From: Paracoccaceae bacterium
GTDB taxonomy: Bacteria; Pseudomonadota; Alphaproteobacteria; Rhodobacterales; Rhodobacteraceae
Assembly: GCA_003512825.1 (NCBI GenBank)
Contig: DOOI01000164.1
Location: 1-9,955, forward strand
Reading direction: 5' to 3'
DNA length: 9,955 nucleotides
A program made the position numbers and the translations under genes. The notes under the pieces were generated by a model, which worked only from the letters and a program-made list of their open reading frames with translations, made no database searches and had not been told where the DNA came from. Shown here in pieces: positions 6,736 through 9,955 of this stretch (within the stretch, counting starts at the first letter, position 1; every line of letters begins with the position of its first letter).

Positions 6736-8076
6736 ATGCGTCTGTCCCGCTACTTCTTGCCCGTTCTGAAAGAAAACCCCTCTGAGGCGCAGATCGTCTC
6801 GCACCGGCTGATGCTGCGGGCGGGGATGATCAAGCAACAGGCAGCGGGAATATATTCGTGGTTGCCGCTTGGCTACCGCGTGTTGCGGCGCATTGAAGAG
6901 ATCGTGCACCAAGAGCAAGTGCGCGCGGGCCACATTCCGATGCTGATGCCAACGCTGCAACCTGCGGATCTGTGGCGCGAGAGCGGCCGTTATGATGATT
7001 ACGGTCAGGAGATGTTGCGGATCAAGGACCGTCACGAGCGCGATATGCTGTTCGGGCCGACCAATGAAGAAATGATCACCGATGTGTTCCGCGCCCATGT
7101 CGGCAGCTATAAAGATCTGCCGATGACGCTCTATCACATCCAGTGGAAATTCCGCGACGAGATGCGGCCACGCTTTGGTGTGATGCGGGGCCGCGAATTC
7201 CTGATGAAGGATGGCTACAACTTTGACCTGACCAAAGATGATGCCATTCACGCCTATAACCGCCATATGGTCAGTTATTTGCGGACCTATGAGCGCATGG
7301 GCCTGACGGCCATTCCGATGCGCGCGGATTCCGGCCCGATTGGCGGCGATGACACGCATGAGTTTCTCGTGCTGGCCTCGACGGGTGAGTCCGAGGTGTT
7401 TTACGACAGCGCGGTGACCGAGTTGAAGCTGGGGGATCGGGCGGTGGATTATGATGACCGCGCAGATGTTTTGAGCGTGTGCCAAGAGTTCACCACGCTT
7501 TATGCCCGCACTGATGAGACCCATGACGCGGCGCTGTTCGACCAGATCCCCGAGGAGCGCCGCAAAGTGGGCCGGGGTATTGAGGTGGGCCAGATTTTCT
7601 ATTTCGGCACCAAGTATTCCGAGCCGATGGGGGCCACCGTAGTGGGGCCAGATGGCACGAAAGTGCCTGTGCATATGGGCTCGCACGGGATTGGTGTGTC
7701 GCGGTTGCTGGGCGCGATTATTGAGGCCAGCCATGACGAAAAGGGCATCATCTGGCCCGAAGGCGTAACTCCGTTCAAGGCGGGGATTGTCAATCTCAAG
7801 CAAGGGGATGAGGCGGCGAATGCGGCCTGTGAGGGGCTTTACAAGGCTTTGGCCACCAAGGGGCTGGAGTGCCTTTACGATGATCGCGACGAGCGGGCAG
7901 GGGCGAAATTTGCCACGATGGATCTGATTGGCTTGCCATGGCGGATCACCGTTGGCCCGCGCGGCTTGGCCAATGGTGTGGTCGAGTTGACGTCGCGCCG
8001 GACGGGTGAGAGTGAGGAAATGGTTACAGAGGCTGCTGTGGCGCGGTTGGTCGAGATTTACGCGGCGCATCCGTAA
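6736..8076 (+). CDS. proS: Proline--tRNA ligase (short alphaproteobacterial form)
   Basis: This 446-residue class II aminoacyl-tRNA synthetase joins L-proline to tRNA-Pro in the cytoplasm. The start is the ATG at 6736: it gives the family N-terminus [19 protein letters not shown] and has AAGGTGG about 6 bases upstream. An in-frame extension to 6532 has no family similarity and was left out. Motif 1 lies around 38-62, motif 2 is [23 protein letters not shown] (139-161, with the FRDE core) and motif 3 is [10 protein letters not shown] (318-327). The anticodon-binding domain fills the region after about 345. Between motifs 2 and 3 the large editing insertion of the E. coli enzyme (about 180 residues) is absent, as is usual in alphaproteobacteria, so clearance of Ala-tRNA-Pro would need a separate deacylase. 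A strong terminator follows, so the gene probably ends its transcript. Confidence 0.97.
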   Translation: MRLSRYFLPVLKENPSEAQIVSHRLMLRAGMIKQQAAGIYSWLPLGYRVLRRIEEIVHQEQVRAGHIPMLMPTLQPADLWRESGRYDDYGQEMLRIKDRHERDMLFGPTNEEMITDVFRAHVGSYKDLPMTLYHIQWKFRDEMRPRFGVMRGREFLMKDGYNFDLTKDDAIHAYNRHMVSYLRTYERMGLTAIPMRADSGPIGGDDTHEFLVLASTGESEVFYDSAVTELKLGDRAVDYDDRADVLSVCQEFTTLYARTDETHDAALFDQIPEERRKVGRGIEVGQIFYFGTKYSEPMGATVVGPDGTKVPVHMGSHGIGVSRLLGAIIEASHDEKGIIWPEGVTPFKAGIVNLKQGDEAANAACEGLYKALATKGLECLYDDRDERAGAKFATMDLIGLPWRITVGPRGLANGVVELTSRRTGESEEMVTEAAVARLVEIYAAHP

Positions 8077-8098
8077 GAAATTGTCTGGTTTCGGCATG

Positions 8099-8130
8099 AA
8101 CCCTCGGCCCCGCAAGTGGCCGAGGGTTTT
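8099..8130 (+). terminator. Rho-independent terminator of proS
   Basis: AACCCTCGGCC (8099-8109) pairs perfectly with GGCCGAGGGTT (8118-8128) over 11 bp around an 8-base loop, and TTTT (8127-8130) then GCTTT follow. It starts 22 bases after the proS stop. This is a strong intrinsic terminator on the plus strand. Confidence 0.9.
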
Positions 8131-8193
8131 GCTTTGCGCGGTGGTGCTGTGCTGGTCTAGACAGGAGATGCGCGGCGAGAGGAAAGGCTGGCG

Positions 8194-8703
8194 ATGATCG
8201 GGCGGGTTTTGGCGCTGGTGGGGGGGCTGACGACGGCGGGTGTGAGCGCGCAGTTTCCAGAATTTTCGCAACAGTATTTGCAACGCTTGGGTGGGGCGGT
8301 GCAGGCGCTTGATGAGGTGGTTGCGGAATTCGATGGCTCTGCGGCCAAGCTGTCGCTCACGCGGTTTCAGGCTTTGGAGCAAATGCAGGGCACGGCGTTT
8401 GTGCAGGCCCGGCGGGCCGATATGGAGGCGCTGTTCTTGCGCCATGCCCGGCTGACGGCGGATTATCAGCAGATGCGGGCGGCTGGTCCGTTCATGCGGC
8501 TTTACCACACAAGGCGGATGGGGGACCGGGAGCTATTGCGGGGCACGTGGGGGGATTTCGTGCCTGCCCTGCCGCTGAGTTTTGCGGGGGCCGTGTTTGC
8601 CGGGGCAGGTTTGGTGCTGGGCTGGGCTATGGTGCGGCTGGTGCTTGGGGCATTGGCGCAAGTCTTTCGCCGCAAACCGCAGTCAGCGAAGGCTGCGGAT
8701 TGA
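8194..8703 (+). CDS. DUF2937 family membrane protein
   Basis: This 169-residue protein resembles the DUF2937 family, whose function is unknown. A hydrophobic N-terminus (about 2-18) is followed by the FPEFSQQYLQRLGGAVQALDE block (21-41) that marks the family. A helical, charged middle part (42-118) comes next, then a long hydrophobic stretch (about 123-156) that forms one or two membrane spans, and a basic tail. The arrangement suggests an inner-membrane protein with a periplasmic helical domain; topology is inferred. AGGAAAGG lies a few bases before the ATG. The proS terminator separates it from proS, so it needs its own promoter within about 65 bases; none is obvious. It converges on the aminotransferase gene with a 13-base gap. 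Confidence 0.82.
   Translation: MIGRVLALVGGLTTAGVSAQFPEFSQQYLQRLGGAVQALDEVVAEFDGSAAKLSLTRFQALEQMQGTAFVQARRADMEALFLRHARLTADYQQMRAAGPFMRLYHTRRMGDRELLRGTWGDFVPALPLSFAGAVFAGAGLVLGWAMVRLVLGALAQVFRRKPQSAKAAD
8677..8698. terminator. Hairpin at the convergent gene junction, possible terminator
   Basis: CCGCAGTC (8677-8684) pairs with GGCTGCGG (8691-8698) over 8 bp, including one G-T pair, around a 6-base loop. It overlaps the last codons of the DUF2937 gene and begins 18 bases past the stop of the aminotransferase gene on the minus strand. On that strand it is followed by TTTG, a short T-run. It suits termination of the aminotransferase transcript better than the plus-strand gene. Confidence 0.4.
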
Positions 8704-8716
8704 CGTTTGAAGGGCG

Positions 8717-9826
8717 TTAGCGCGCTTTTGCCTCTGCAAGGGCCAGTGGCAGAGCGGCGGCAAAGGCGGCGAGATCGGCCTTGGTGCCGCAACTGACCCG
8801 GATGCAGCGGTTTTGCGGTGCGACAAATGGCATTCGCACAAAGACACCGCGCGCAATCAGCCCATCGAGCACATGTTTGGCGAAGGCCCCATCTGCGCCG
8901 CAATCGATGGCCACGAAATTGGTAGCGGAGGGCAGGGCGGTGAGACCGTTGGCTTTGGCGATCTCGGCGATCTGGAGCCGGGCGTTGTGCACTTCGGCGC
9001 GGACATGAGCAATCCAGTCCGGGTCGGCCAATGAGGCGAGCGCACCGATTTGGGCGACGCGGTTCATGCCGAAATGGTTTCGCACCTTTTCGAAGGCGCG
9101 GATCAATTCGGTGGCGCCGAGCGCATATCCGACCCGCGCGCCAGCCATGCCGTGACCTTTGGAAAAGGTCCGCATGCGGATGACACGGGGATCGTCGATG
9201 TCGATGGGGGCTGCGGTGCCTTCGGGGGCCAGTTCGATATAGGCCTCATCCAGCACGAGGAGGGTTTGCGTGGGCAGGCTGTCCAGAAAGGCGACGATCT
9301 CGGCTCCGCTGTAGCAACTGCCCATCGGGTTGTCGGGGTTGGCGAGGTAGACGAGTTTGGCGTTCACTTCGGCTGCTTTGGCGAAGAGCGCGGCGGGGTC
9401 TTCGTGGTCGGCGGTATAGGGCACTTTATGCAAGGTGCCGCCAAAGCCTGCGACGTGATAATTGAACGTGGGGTATGCGCCATCTGAGGTGACGACATGG
9501 TCGCCCTCGGACACAAGCAAGCGCACGAGATAGCCCAAGAGCCCGTCAATGCCTTCGCCGACAATGATGTTTTGCATCGTGACGTTGTGATGGTCCGCCA
9601 GTGCGGCGCGCAGGTCGTGGCTTTCGGGATCGCCATACATCCAGATGTCGCGGGTGGCTGCTTCCATTGCGGCAATGGCGCGCGGCGATGGGCCAAAGAC
9701 GCTCTCATTGGCACCGATCCGGGCCTCAAAGGGGCGTTCCATACGGCGCTCCTGCGCCTCGGGCCCAACGAAGGGCACGGTGGCGGGAAGCGTCTCGACA
9801 AGCGGGGTGTAGCGAGGTCTGATCAT
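8717..9826 (-). CDS. HisC-like pyridoxal phosphate-dependent aminotransferase
   Basis: This 369-residue fold-type I aminotransferase is related to histidinol-phosphate aminotransferase (HisC). Numbering from the ATG at 9826, visible family residues are the substrate-binding segment GANES (38-42), YGDPE (64-68), the ANPDNPMG loop (162-169), Asp193 in VLDEAYIE for the cofactor ring nitrogen, Lys213 in TFSKGHGMAGARVGY for the Schiff base, and Arg343 in IRVSCGT for the substrate carboxylate. The protein could transaminate histidinol phosphate or an aromatic amino acid, and the sequence does not decide. The frame remains open to a TTG at 9919, but that stretch does not look like the family, and the ATG at 9826 gives a normal N-terminus. 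No ribosome binding site lies at the usual distance; a GGAGGGGAAAGG run further upstream is partly paired in a leader hairpin. A divergent gene starts 114 bases away. Confidence 0.9.
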   Translation of the reverse strand: MIRPRYTPLVETLPATVPFVGPEAQERRMERPFEARIGANESVFGPSPRAIAAMEAATRDIWMYGDPESHDLRAALADHHNVTMQNIIVGEGIDGLLGYLVRLLVSEGDHVVTSDGAYPTFNYHVAGFGGTLHKVPYTADHEDPAALFAKAAEVNAKLVYLANPDNPMGSCYSGAEIVAFLDSLPTQTLLVLDEAYIELAPEGTAAPIDIDDPRVIRMRTFSKGHGMAGARVGYALGATELIRAFEKVRNHFGMNRVAQIGALASLADPDWIAHVRAEVHNARLQIAEIAKANGLTALPSATNFVAIDCGADGAFAKHVLDGLIARGVFVRMPFVAPQNRCIRVSCGTKADLAAFAAALPLALAEAKAR

Positions 9827-9855
9827 GAGGGGAGATAAGCCGATCCTTTCCCCTC
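9827..9855 (-). promoter_or_regulatory. Leader hairpin abutting the aminotransferase start codon
   Basis: In the minus-strand transcript GAGGGGA (9855-9849) pairs perfectly over 7 bp with TCCCCTC (9833-9827), which directly precedes the ATG. The loop is 15 bases. The 5' arm is the most Shine-Dalgarno-like sequence available, so the fold would hide it. Alternatively, TTGCCG and TTATCT on the minus strand, 17 bases apart with TTATCT ending 6 bases before the ATG, could be a weak promoter making a leaderless mRNA. Confidence 0.35.
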
Positions 9856-9940
9856 CGGCAAGAGGGCGCGATGCGCCATGATTGTGCGGCGCCCGTGTTT
9901 CAGGGGCGGGAGGCCCCAATGGGGCAGCGGAGGCAGAGAT

Positions 9941-9955
9941 ATGACCACACAGAAA
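9941..9955 (+). CDS. Start of a divergent gene, product unknown
   Basis: The ATG at 9941 is preceded by GGAGG (9929-9933) with a 7-base spacer, a near-ideal ribosome binding site. It opens a frame (Met-Thr-Thr-Gln-Lys) that runs out of the window. Five codons do not allow a product call. A small inverted repeat, GCCCC/GGGGC (9913-9925), lies just upstream of the ribosome binding site. Confidence 0.55.

Noticed and set aside
6550..8508. A 652-codon open frame on the minus strand, opposite proS
   Set aside because: It is antisense to a certain proS gene, is rich in His, Arg, Pro and Gln without domain-like order, and arises from the codon bias of proS.
8717..9826. Naming the aminotransferase hisC outright
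   Set aside because: HisC-like paralogues acting on aromatic amino acids share the same motifs, and no other histidine genes are present in the window.
9827..9919. N-terminal extension of the aminotransferase from a TTG
   Set aside because: The 31 extra residues are Pro/Gly/Arg-rich and unlike the family. The ATG gives normal length, though its poor ribosome binding site leaves some doubt.

Overview
The window looks like an ordinary chromosomal stretch from an alphaproteobacterium, most likely a member of the Rhodobacteraceae (Roseobacter group). The reasons are a short proline--tRNA ligase without the editing insertion, a stand-alone HdaA-type DnaA-like ATPase, an alphaproteobacterial-style histidinol-phosphate aminotransferase-like protein, a small exported protein I know only from this family, and a moderately high GC content with tight gene packing. 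There is no sign of phage, insertion sequences, CRISPR or recent transfer.

Layout from left to right. (1) Bases 1-698, plus strand: the 3' end of an endonuclease/exonuclease/phosphatase-fold gene, then a small exported protein of unknown function that may be translated from a leaderless mRNA. (2) Bases 695-6290, minus strand: a four-gene cluster read right to left. It encodes an AI-2E-family membrane permease, HdaA (which inactivates DnaA), polyphosphate kinase Ppk and a Ppx/GppA-type exopolyphosphatase. The permease and hdaA overlap by 4 bases, hdaA and ppk are 73 bases apart, and ppk and ppx are 49 bases apart with an 8-bp hairpin between them. (3) Bases 6291-6735: a 445-base divergent intergenic region holding an 18-nt near-palindrome, a long imperfect inverted repeat and a run of small hairpins before proS. 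(4) Bases 6736-8703, plus strand: proS, a strong intrinsic terminator, then a DUF2937 membrane protein. (5) Bases 8717-9826, minus strand: a HisC-like aminotransferase convergent with the DUF2937 gene; a hairpin at the junction may serve as terminator. (6) From 9941, plus strand: the first five codons of a divergent gene with a good ribosome binding site.

How the genes fit together: ppk and ppx make and degrade inorganic polyphosphate. They lie downstream of and co-directional with hdaA, which acts on replication initiation, so replication control and polyphosphate metabolism may share transcripts. proS is a housekeeping gene closed by its own terminator. I found no clearly new system. The most useful observations are the hdaA-ppk-ppx linkage, the leader hairpin that could mask the aminotransferase ribosome binding site, the ppk-ppx intercistronic hairpin, and the structured region between the permease and proS.
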